Positions 56,020-64,000 of a DNA stretch of 64,000 nucleotides are shown here, one piece after another. Location of the stretch: positions 21,599 through 85,598 of the forward strand of contig JAPOYI010000224.1 in assembly GCA_026706665.1 (NCBI GenBank), written 5' to 3'. The notes beneath the pieces were generated by a model. The model worked only from the letters and a program-made list of their open reading frames with translations. It was not told the origin of the DNA and made no database searches. Each line of letters opens with the position of its first letter. Position 1 is the stretch's first letter. The translations under genes and the position numbers were made by a program. This DNA is from Gammaproteobacteria bacterium. Lineage in GTDB: Bacteria; Pseudomonadota; Gammaproteobacteria; Pseudomonadales; Azotimanducaceae.

Positions 56020-57185
56020 CGCCCGAGGGGCGCACCGTTGCTGCGCAGCGCGTCGATAGCCGCTTGTCCCAGACTGCGGTAGATCGCGTCGTATCGTTCG
56101 CCCATCCGGTCGCCAGTGAAGAACTGGTCGAACCGTTGCCGGGCGCGCTGGCCCATGGCGGCGGCCATCTCCGGACATTCGTGAATCCGGTCCATCGCCT
56201 GGCGCAGCGCCAGGGGGGATCCGGGCGCCACGACCAACCCGGTCTCTCCGCCGATGTTGACGTGGCTGGTGCCCGAACCCGCTTCCGTTGAAATCAGTGC
56301 CTTGGAGTACATCGCGCCTTCCAGCAGCGCCACGCCGAATGCTTCGGTGCGCAGGTAGGACGGAAAGACGACGCCGCGGCAAAGCGACAGCAATGCCACC
56401 TTTTCCTCGTTTGACACGTAACCGGTGAAGTCGACGTTGTCGAGGCGTAGCCGTCGGGCCTGGTCGAGCAACTCGCGTTCCGTGGGACCCGACCCGGCGA
56501 TGACCACGCGGAAAGGGGCGCCTGCGCACGCGTCGAGGAGGATGTGTAAACCCTTGTAGTAGCGCAGGACGCCGATGAAGAGGAAGAAATCTTCGCCGTA
56601 CCTGTCCCGCATCCGGGCGCGAATGTCGGGACACACCTTCGGATAGGTGTGTTCGTTCAGGCCGATGGGGACGATCTCCACCTTGTCCTGGAAGCGGCGC
56701 AGCACGTCGCTGGTGGCGAAGTAGTTGGGCGAGGTGCCCACGATTCGGTCCACCTTGCGCAGGAACCGGTCCATGACCGGTCGATAGAGTAGCCGCAGTG
56801 CGCGCTGCCGGACGATGTCGGAGTGGTAGGTCAGGACCGTCGGGCGCTTAATCCGGCAGGTCAGGTTCAGCACATCGCCGAATGGCCACGGGAAGTGATA
56901 GTGGATGAGATCGGCCCACTCGGCGAGGCGTTCGTGCATGGCGAAGGCCTGTATGGACATGCCGCAGGAAGCGACCTCGACGTCGCGGTGCGCGCGATAC
57001 ACCTTCACTTCCCCGTGGCGGAGAACCCGGGGCCGGGCGTTGGCACTGAGCGCGAGCAGGCGGTTGTCGATGCCGCGCGACTTGGTGTAGAGGCAAATCT
57101 GCCGAATGAGTTCTTCGATTCCGCCCTGGCTATCGGGGAAATAGGTTCGGTAGACGTGTAGAACGCGCAATGTGCCCCCCGGCAT
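56016..57185 (-). CDS. Glycosyltransferase family 4
   Basis: LRVLHVYRTYFPDSQGGIEELIRQI; FIGVLRYYKGLHILLDA; VFPSYLRTEAFGVALLEGAMYSKALISTEAGSGTS. Confidence 0.92.
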   Translation of the reverse strand: MPGGTLRVLHVYRTYFPDSQGGIEELIRQICLYTKSRGIDNRLLALSANARPRVLRHGEVKVYRAHRDVEVASCGMSIQAFAMHERLAEWADLIHYHFPWPFGDVLNLTCRIKRPTVLTYHSDIVRQRALRLLYRPVMDRFLRKVDRIVGTSPNYFATSDVLRRFQDKVEIVPIGLNEHTYPKVCPDIRARMRDRYGEDFFLFIGVLRYYKGLHILLDACAGAPFRVVIAGSGPTERELLDQARRLRLDNVDFTGYVSNEEKVALLSLCRGVVFPSYLRTEAFGVALLEGAMYSKALISTEAGSGTSHVNIGGETGLVVAPGSPLALRQAMDRIHECPEMAAAMGQRARQRFDQFFTGDRMGERYDAIYRSLGQAAIDALRSNGAPLGR

Positions 57186-57303
57186 GGCCCCCGCGCCCGG
57201 CCCGCTACCTCTCCCAACGACCGAACGCAACGCGCTAGAATGATAGCAACAGTATGGAGACCGGCGAAATACCCAACCGGTTTCCCCGTCCGGGAGCAAG
57301 CAT

Positions 57304-58734
57304 TTGGAGTCTATCCTTCCCGTTGTATTGGCAGGCGGATCGGGAACCCGGCTGTGGCCCCTGTCGCGCGGGTGCTTCCCCAAGCACTTCCTGTCCCTGA
57401 CCAGCGACCGCTCGATGTTGCAGGAAACGCTGCTGCGGGTGGCACGCCTCGATGCCATGCCACCCTATATCGTCTGCAACGAGGAGCATCGGTTCCTCGT
57501 GGCCGAACACTGCCGCGAAATCGCCCGGCAATGCGGCGCCATTCTGCTGGAGAGCGTGGCGTGCGGCACGGCGCCCGCGGCGGGGCTGGCAGCGTGTCAC
57601 GCACGCGAGCGGAGCCTCGATCCGGTGCTGCTGATCGTGCCTTCCGATCACCATATCGAACTGCCGGATGCATTTTGCGCGACCGTGCGCTCCGCGGTGG
57701 ATGCCGCCGGCTCCGGCCAGCTAGTCGCTTTCGGCGTCCGCCCATCGAGTCCCGACACGGGGTACGGCTATATTCGCGCGGGAGCATCGCTCGGTGGCGG
57801 GATCAGCCGAATTGCCCAGTTCTTCGAAAAACCGGATGTCGAGACGGCCAAGGCGTACGTGCAGTCGGGCGACTTCTACTGGAACAGTGGCATATTCCTT
57901 TGCAGGGCGAGCACGTACCTGGAGCAACTGGGCCGGTACCAGCCCGAGATGCTCGCGTCTTGCCAGGCGGCGGTGGCTTCCGGGTCCGACCACCAGGACT
58001 TCTTCCGCCCGGGTCCCGAATTCGCGGATTCGCCGAACGACTCCATCGACTACGGCATCATGGAGAAGACGGATGCCGCCGCGATGCTGCCGCTCGATGT
58101 CGGATGGTCCGATGTCGGCTCATGGTCGGCGCTGCACGAAATCCGTGCGCGCAACGAGGACAACAACGCCATCGCGGGCGATGTCATCACTCTCGACACC
58201 ACGAACTCACTGGTGCAGGCGGACAAGCGGCTGGTGGTGACGGTGGGCGTGGATGGACTGATGGTCGTGGATACCGCCGACGCCGTATTGATCGCGGGAG
58301 AAGGCCACACCCAGAAGGTCAAGGAAGTGGTCGGGCGCATCAAGGACCTGGACTATACGCAATACGATGCGCATACCCGCGTCAATCGGCCCTGGGGAAG
58401 CTACGAAGTGGTGGAGGCGGGCGAGCACTACCAGGTCAAGAAGATCTCGGTGAATCCGGGCGCCCGGCTGTCGCTGCAGGCGCACCAGCACCGATCGGAG
58501 CATTGGATCGTCGTGCGCGGCACGGCCGAGGTGACCCGCGGGGATGCCACCCTGACCCTTTCGGCGAACGAATCGACCTATATTCCCCTGGGCAGCAGGC
58601 ATCGGATCAGCAATCCGGGTACCGTGCCGATGGAACTGATCGAGGTGCAGGTGGGCGACTACCTTGGGGAGGATGACATCGTCCGGTTCGACGACGACTA
58701 TGAGCGCGCCGATGAAGAGTCCAACCCCTCCTGA
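57304..58734 (+). CDS. Mannose-1-phosphate guanylyltransferase/mannose-6-phosphate isomerase (TTG start)
   Basis: ILPVVLAGGSGTRLWPLSRGCFPKHFL; NRPWGSYEVVEAGEHYQVKKISVNPGARLSLQAHQHRSEHWIVV. Confidence 0.92.
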   Translation: MESILPVVLAGGSGTRLWPLSRGCFPKHFLSLTSDRSMLQETLLRVARLDAMPPYIVCNEEHRFLVAEHCREIARQCGAILLESVACGTAPAAGLAACHARERSLDPVLLIVPSDHHIELPDAFCATVRSAVDAAGSGQLVAFGVRPSSPDTGYGYIRAGASLGGGISRIAQFFEKPDVETAKAYVQSGDFYWNSGIFLCRASTYLEQLGRYQPEMLASCQAAVASGSDHQDFFRPGPEFADSPNDSIDYGIMEKTDAAAMLPLDVGWSDVGSWSALHEIRARNEDNNAIAGDVITLDTTNSLVQADKRLVVTVGVDGLMVVDTADAVLIAGEGHTQKVKEVVGRIKDLDYTQYDAHTRVNRPWGSYEVVEAGEHYQVKKISVNPGARLSLQAHQHRSEHWIVVRGTAEVTRGDATLTLSANESTYIPLGSRHRISNPGTVPMELIEVQVGDYLGEDDIVRFDDDYERADEESNPS

Positions 58735-58858
58735 GGCCGGGCCGCAACGCTTGCGTAGAGTGTCCCGCGACTCCGGTGACGTCCGCCGCCATGGGCGCCT
58801 CGCGCGCAGGCGCGGCACCTGCGTGAACGGCAACAAGTAAAGCCTTACGGGTCACGGC

Positions 58859-59893
58859 ATGGCGCGCGCGCGGAATCTTGTCCTCGTCACGGGGGCGGGC
58901 GGTTACATCGGCACGACGCTGGTGCCCCTGCTGGTCCAGGAAGGCTACCGGGTCCGCGCCGTGGACCGGTTCTTCTTCGGTCGGGAACTGCTGGCGGACC
59001 AGGCGGGTCTCGAAGTCATCGTCGAGGATACGCGCAAGCTGACGCCAGATCACATGGCGGGCGTGGATGCCGTCATTGACCTGGCCGCCATTTCCAACGA
59101 CCCCTCCGGCGAACTGTTCCAGGACGCGACGCTCGCCATCAACCATCGCGCGCGGGTGCGCACGGCGGGCCTCGCCAAAGGGGCCGGGGCACGGCGTTAT
59201 GTCCTGCCGTCCTCATGCAGCATCTACGGGGCGCAGGACGAGGGTGTCATCGCCGACGAGGGGAATCCCACGAACCCTCTCACGACCTATGCGCGGGCCA
59301 ACGAACTGGCCGAACTCGGGGTGTTGCCGCTTGCGGACGAGACCTTTTGCGTTGTCGTGGTAAGGCAGGCGACTGTCTACGGCCTGTCGCCGCGCATGCG
59401 TTTCGACCTGGCGGTGAACGGCATGACCTACGGCGCCTGGAAGACCGGCAAGCTGCCGCTGATGCGGGACGGCACGCAGTGGCGTCCGATGGTCCACGTG
59501 CGCGATACGGCGCGCGCGTTGATGTTCATGCTGGAAGCGGACGCGGCGACGGTGAACGGCGAGATCTACAACGTCGGCGCCGCGTCGAACAGCTACCAGA
59601 TCCGCGCCCTTGGCGAAGCGGTCGCTGCGTGCGTGCCGGGGAACGTCGAGATCGAGTGGTACGGTGACCCGGACCGCCGCAGCTACCGCGTCGCATTCGA
59701 CAAGATCGAGTCGTTGGGCTATCGCGCGGAGAAAACGGCGGAAGACGGTGTCGTCGAGATATGCGAAGCGCTGGATGCCGGCCAGGTCGACAGGACGGTC
59801 CAGACCATCACGCTTGACTGGTACAAGGAACTGCTGCATTGGCAGACGGTCTTGCGCGATGTCGAAATGTACGGCGGAATCGTTGATATTTGA
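58859..59893 (+). CDS. NAD-dependent epimerase/dehydratase (SDR)
   Basis: LVLVTGAGGYIGTTLVPLLVQEGY; VIDLAAISNDPSGELF; RPMVHVRDTARAL. Confidence 0.88.
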   Translation: MARARNLVLVTGAGGYIGTTLVPLLVQEGYRVRAVDRFFFGRELLADQAGLEVIVEDTRKLTPDHMAGVDAVIDLAAISNDPSGELFQDATLAINHRARVRTAGLAKGAGARRYVLPSSCSIYGAQDEGVIADEGNPTNPLTTYARANELAELGVLPLADETFCVVVVRQATVYGLSPRMRFDLAVNGMTYGAWKTGKLPLMRDGTQWRPMVHVRDTARALMFMLEADAATVNGEIYNVGAASNSYQIRALGEAVAACVPGNVEIEWYGDPDRRSYRVAFDKIESLGYRAEKTAEDGVVEICEALDAGQVDRTVQTITLDWYKELLHWQTVLRDVEMYGGIVDI

Positions 59894-59968
59894 CGCTTGG
59901 GGCCGGTGGACCGATCTCCCGTGGAGTGACGTCCGCACGCAAGAGTTGACGAGGCCGGGAAGCACCGC

Positions 59969-60835
59969 ATGAAGGGCATCATTCTCGCAGGGGGCGCAGG
60001 GACGCGGCTGTATCCCCTCACGCTGACGTTATCGAAGCAACTGCTGCCCGTGTACAACAAGCCGATGGTCTTCTACCCCCTGAGCGTCCTCATGCTGGCG
60101 GGGATCCGGGAGATTCTCATCATCTCCTCGCCTAAGCATCTTGAGAGTTACAGGAACCTGCTGGGCGACGGCAGCCGACTGGGCATGCGGCTCGGCTACG
60201 CGCCGCAACCGAAACCGGATGGGCTGGCCCAGGCGTTCCTGATAGGCAAAGACTTCATCGGCGGCGATGCCTGCGCGCTGGCACTCGGCGACAACATATT
60301 CTTCGGCAACGGGCTGACGGAGAGACTGCGGGCGGCGGCTTTGCGCCCGCGGGGCGCCACGGTGTTCGGCTATCGCGTGCCGGACCCGGAGCGCTACGGG
60401 GTGGTGGCATTCGACGAGGAAGGGCGGGCGACCTCCATCGAGGAAAAGCCCGCGCATCCGCAGTCCGATTGGGCAGTGACGGGACTCTATTTCTACGACG
60501 CCGATGTCGTCGATATCGCCGCAAGCGTGAAACCGAGCGGGCGGGGCGAACTCGAGATCAGTGATGTCAACCGCCACTACCTCGAGCGCGGGGACCTGCA
60601 CGTCGAGTGTCTTGGGCGGGGATTCACCTGGTTCGATGCGGGCACGCACGACAGCCTGGTGGAGGCTTCCACCTTCGTGCAGACGCTGGAGAGCCGCCAC
60701 GGCGAGCGGATAGCGGTGCTGGAGGAAGTCGCGTTCATCAACGGTTGGATCAGCCGCCGGGAACTCGAGGCGCTCGGACGAGCCCTGCCCGCCAGTTCTT
60801 ATGGAGAGTACCTGCTGCGGCTGGCGCAAGGCTGA
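59969..60835 (+). CDS. rfbA: Glucose-1-phosphate thymidylyltransferase
   Basis: [53 protein letters not shown]. Confidence 0.93.
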   Translation: MKGIILAGGAGTRLYPLTLTLSKQLLPVYNKPMVFYPLSVLMLAGIREILIISSPKHLESYRNLLGDGSRLGMRLGYAPQPKPDGLAQAFLIGKDFIGGDACALALGDNIFFGNGLTERLRAAALRPRGATVFGYRVPDPERYGVVAFDEEGRATSIEEKPAHPQSDWAVTGLYFYDADVVDIAASVKPSGRGELEISDVNRHYLERGDLHVECLGRGFTWFDAGTHDSLVEASTFVQTLESRHGERIAVLEEVAFINGWISRRELEALGRALPASSYGEYLLRLAQG

Positions 60836-60854
60836 GAGCGTTGTGCTGCCAGCG

Positions 60855-62570
60855 ATGAATCGCCATCGCCGCCGGCTATTGCGGTTCCTGCGCGTCGTGC
60901 GGGACCTGCCCGGGTCCTGGCGTGCTCGCCGGGGAGCAAGAGGACTTCTGCGCGCCCTGGTGCGTGCGGGCGGATTGCGCCGGGCCTACGGGGTTCTGAT
61001 CGACTACACGTCGCTGTACCCGAGAGAGCAGGCCCGGCGCTACCGCCGATGGATCGAGGTCGCGGAGGCGGGGGGCGACGAACAATCGGTCAGGGTTGCG
61101 GTGGCCATCAGTTTTCGTGGGCTCGATGACGAGCAGTTCGGGTTCGTTTTCGCAAATCTGATCGAGACCGCGCGGTGCGCCAGGGTGTTCGTCGATGTCG
61201 AACCCGAGCGTCACGATTCGCCGGGTGAGCTTCGCGCGCACGGCGTCGATGCCCACCCGATGGCAGGTGAGTGCCGGTTGCCGGCCGACGCACTGGGCGT
61301 CGTCCTTCCGGGCCGCGCCTGCTGCCTGCACCCCAACAGCCTGGCTGCCATCACGCGGGCGCTCGATGCGGGTGCGGACCTGGTCTACGGCGACTCGGAT
61401 CAGATCGACGCGGAAGGAAAGCGCCAGCTTCCCTATTTCAAGCCCGACTTTTCGCCGGACCTGCTGTTTCACCAGGACTACATGTCCGACTGCGTGGGCA
61501 TATCGCGCCGGATCTGGGATGGGACATGGCGCTTCGACGAGCCCTACGCAAGCGTGCTACGCTCGGTGGAAGCCGCGAGCCGAGTCGAACACCTGCCCGC
61601 GATACTCAGCCATGCACTGGCCAGCGCGGCACGCACGCCGCCGGCGCCGCCGGAATGCCTGGAACAACTGTTGCAGAGCCGCTACGGGCCCTGCGCGCGG
61701 GTTGAGGCAACGCCTTCGGGCTGGCGCTGTCGCTTCGGCAACGATGCCCATGTCACGGTTGTGATCCCGACGCGCGATCGCATCGACCTGCTCGCACCCT
61801 GCGTGGACAGCCTTTACGCGACGAACTCCGGGGGCGGATTCGAGATCATCGTCGTGGACAACGGGTCCCGGGAGAGGGAAACGCACGAGTGGCTTGGGCG
61901 CATGGAACGCGATCGCGGGAACTTCCGCACATTGACCGCCGACATCGAGTTCAACTGGTCACGGCTCAACAACGTCGCCATGGCCGAGGCCACCGGTGAC
62001 GTGTTCGTGTTTCTGAACAACGACACCGTGTCGATGACCGACGGATGGCTTGCACGCATCGCGGAGTACGCGACTCGCGAAGATGTGGGCGTCGTCGGAG
62101 TGCTGCTGCTGTTCGGCGACGGAACGATTCAACATGCGGGCGTCGTGGTCGGCTACGGTGGACGTGCAGGCCACGTCTACAGCGGCGTCCGCCCGGAGGA
62201 CGTGAGCGGCGCGTTTGTTCCGCCGACGGTTCCGCGCAACGTCGCGACGGTAACCGGGGCATGTCTTGCCGTCAGCCGCAACGTGGCGGAAACCATAGGC
62301 GTTTTCAACGAGGACTACCGGGTCGTGGGCAACGACACCGAATTCTGCCTGCGCGCGCACCTTGCGGGACTGCGCAACGTCTACCTGCCGGAAATCGTCC
62401 TGCTGCACCACGAGTCGCAGTCTCGGGGCCGTTCGGATCCGCAGTCGGACAACGACCGGCTGGAACGCTTCATCGCCGAGCACCTGCCGCGCGATCCGTA
62501 CTACAACCCGAACCTGACGCTGTCTTCGCTGCATCCAGGCCTGTCGGTCGAAGTGGCGTCCGGCACATAG
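60855..62570 (+). CDS. Glycosyltransferase family 2
   Basis: VTVVIPTRDRIDLLAPCVDSLYATNSGGGFEIIVVDNGS; FVFLNNDTVSMTDGWLARIAEYATREDVGVVGVLLLFGDGTIQHAGVVVG. Confidence 0.9.
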   Translation: MNRHRRRLLRFLRVVRDLPGSWRARRGARGLLRALVRAGGLRRAYGVLIDYTSLYPREQARRYRRWIEVAEAGGDEQSVRVAVAISFRGLDDEQFGFVFANLIETARCARVFVDVEPERHDSPGELRAHGVDAHPMAGECRLPADALGVVLPGRACCLHPNSLAAITRALDAGADLVYGDSDQIDAEGKRQLPYFKPDFSPDLLFHQDYMSDCVGISRRIWDGTWRFDEPYASVLRSVEAASRVEHLPAILSHALASAARTPPAPPECLEQLLQSRYGPCARVEATPSGWRCRFGNDAHVTVVIPTRDRIDLLAPCVDSLYATNSGGGFEIIVVDNGSRERETHEWLGRMERDRGNFRTLTADIEFNWSRLNNVAMAEATGDVFVFLNNDTVSMTDGWLARIAEYATREDVGVVGVLLLFGDGTIQHAGVVVGYGGRAGHVYSGVRPEDVSGAFVPPTVPRNVATVTGACLAVSRNVAETIGVFNEDYRVVGNDTEFCLRAHLAGLRNVYLPEIVLLHHESQSRGRSDPQSDNDRLERFIAEHLPRDPYYNPNLTLSSLHPGLSVEVASGT

Positions 62571-62619
62571 CCGGGACGCGCGCAATGGCCGCTTCGTGGA
62601 CCGTGGCTTACGCCGTCCC

Positions 62620-63141
62620 TCAGGCGGGACGGAACTCGGCGTCGAGGTCGCGGTCGTCGCAGAAATAGAAGAAGGCGTCCCGCAACTCCGCGATGCGCAC
62701 GGTGGGCGGCACCTCTATCTCCATGACCATGGAGAACAATGGCGTCCCCGTATGCGGCGCCCGCTCGGTCACGGTGTCGAGGTTGTGTATGTTGATGCTG
62801 CGGGAAGAGAAGAAGCTCGCCACGGCGTAGACGATTCCGGGATGGTCCATCGCCGTGACGCTCACCGTATAGGGCAGGCATCCCTCGACCCCTTCGCGAT
62901 CGCTGGTGCGGCGGAACAGGTACGCGAGCCCGTTGGCCTCGGCGAGCTGGGCGAGTTTCTCCTCGAGGCGTGAGAGCGCCAGGCCCCCGCCCGACACGCT
63001 CATCAGCACCGCGAATTCGCCGCCGAGTACCGTCATGCGGCTGTCCTCGATGGACAACTTGAGATCGTGCGCCAGCTTGGCGAGATCGTTGACGAGCCCG
63101 GGCCGGTCCCGGCCGATGGTTGTGACGACGGCGCGCGTCAC
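62620..63141 (-). CDS. Glycine cleavage system transcriptional repressor-like double ACT-domain protein (GTG start overlapping glyS stop)
   Basis: [46 protein letters not shown]...[30 protein letters not shown]. Confidence 0.8.
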   Translation of the reverse strand: MTRAVVTTIGRDRPGLVNDLAKLAHDLKLSIEDSRMTVLGGEFAVLMSVSGGGLALSRLEEKLAQLAEANGLAYLFRRTSDREGVEGCLPYTVSVTAMDHPGIVYAVASFFSSRSINIHNLDTVTERAPHTGTPLFSMVMEIEVPPTVRIAELRDAFFYFCDDRDLDAEFRPA

Positions 63142-64000
63142 AGGCGCTCCGATAGCCAGGAGGGCAGGTCGTTCGCGGCGACGCGGCACTGGTCCATGGT
63201 GTCGCGGTCGCGCACCGTGACCGTGTCGTCCTCCTCGATGGTCTGGAAATCCACCGTGACGCAGAAGGGCGTCCCCACCTCGTCGTGACGGCGGTAGCCC
63301 TTGCCGATGTTGCCGGTGTTCTCGTACAGCACGCGCCCGAGCCCCAGCGCCTGCAGTTCCTGTTTGATCGACCGCGCCCTGGCGACGATGCCCTCGTGGT
63401 TGCGCTTGAGCGGCAGCACCGCGGCCTTGATCGGCGCCAGGTGCGGCTTCAGACCGAGCACCGTGCGCCGCCTGCCCTTGTCGAGTTCCTCCACGCGGTA
63501 CGCTTCGTTGAGCACCGCCAGCACGCCCCGGTCCACGCCCGCGGACGGTTCGATCACGTAGGGCACCGTCCATTTCCCGGAGGCCTGGTCCGGGGCCGCG
63601 AGTCTCGCCGTGGAGTCCGCGTTCGGCATGACGGCGGCGTCGATCCCGAGTTCGGACTGACCCCTGGTGTGCGAGCCGAGGTCGAAGTCGGTGCGGTTCG
63701 CAACCCCTTCCAGTTCTTCTATGCCGTGAGGAAAGCGGTACATGATGTCCACGGTCGCCTTCGAGTAGTGAGCCAGTTCGCCCTTGGGCACGTGGTGGAG
63801 CTGCAGATTGTTGGGGTTCACTCCCTGGTCCTGCCACCACTCCAGGCGGTCCTGCACCCAGGTCTGGTGCCACTCTTCGTCGGTGCCGGGTTCGACGAAG
63901 AACTCGAGCTCCATCTGCTCGAACTCCCGCGAACGGAAGATGAAGTTGCGGGGCGTGATCTCGTTGCGGAACGCCTTGCCGATCTGGGCGATGCCGAAGG
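63138..64000 (-). CDS. glyS: Glycyl-tRNA synthetase, dimeric (archaeal/eukaryotic-like) type; 5' end beyond window
   Basis: [96 protein letters not shown]. Confidence 0.9.
   Translation of the reverse strand, partial: FGIAQIGKAFRNEITPRNFIFRSREFEQMELEFFVEPGTDEEWHQTWVQDRLEWWQDQGVNPNNLQLHHVPKGELAHYSKATVDIMYRFPHGIEELEGVANRTDFDLGSHTRGQSELGIDAAVMPNADSTARLAAPDQASGKWTVPYVIEPSAGVDRGVLAVLNEAYRVEELDKGRRRTVLGLKPHLAPIKAAVLPLKRNHEGIVARARSIKQELQALGLGRVLYENTGNIGKGYRRHDEVGTPFCVTVDFQTIEEDDTVTVRDRDTMDQCRVAANDLPSWLSERL

Overview
GC-rich (proteobacterial-looking) 64 kb window. Positions 1-15.7 kb carry a putative NHLP/NHLM-type RiPP cluster: two NHLM-type ABC exporter proteins, a YcaO/TOMM cyclodehydratase, and a nitrile-hydratase-leader-like (NHLP) precursor on the minus strand that ends ...EAISAG-LCCCW. 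It also has an alpha/alpha-toroid (prenyltransferase/squalene-cyclase-like) protein carrying its own NHLP-leader-like N-terminus, an AlkB-like di-iron hydroxylase fused to a degenerate GlnE-like adenylyltransferase region, an orphan 372-aa protein, two envelope proteins (LolA-like and beta-barrel) and a flavin-dependent halogenase-like protein. This is my best candidate for an undescribed system: an exported, tiny Cys3-Trp azole/azoline peptide, possibly halogenated. The rest contains an alginate-use locus (TonB receptor, FadR-type regulator, PL6 and PL17 lyases, MFS), metabolic genes (mtnA, bioF, glcDEF, dihydroorotase, acyl-CoA synthetase, LLM oxidoreductases), toxin-antitoxin pairs (one with a frameshifted toxin), several decaying genes, and a surface polysaccharide cluster; it ends in glyS. 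Notable non-coding or repeat structure: an ~88-bp palindromic repeat, tandem before ycaO and inserted in frame inside glcE, and a duplicated promoter/5'UTR-like cassette upstream of glcD and an STT3-like gene. All homology statements come from reading motifs by eye; no database search was run.
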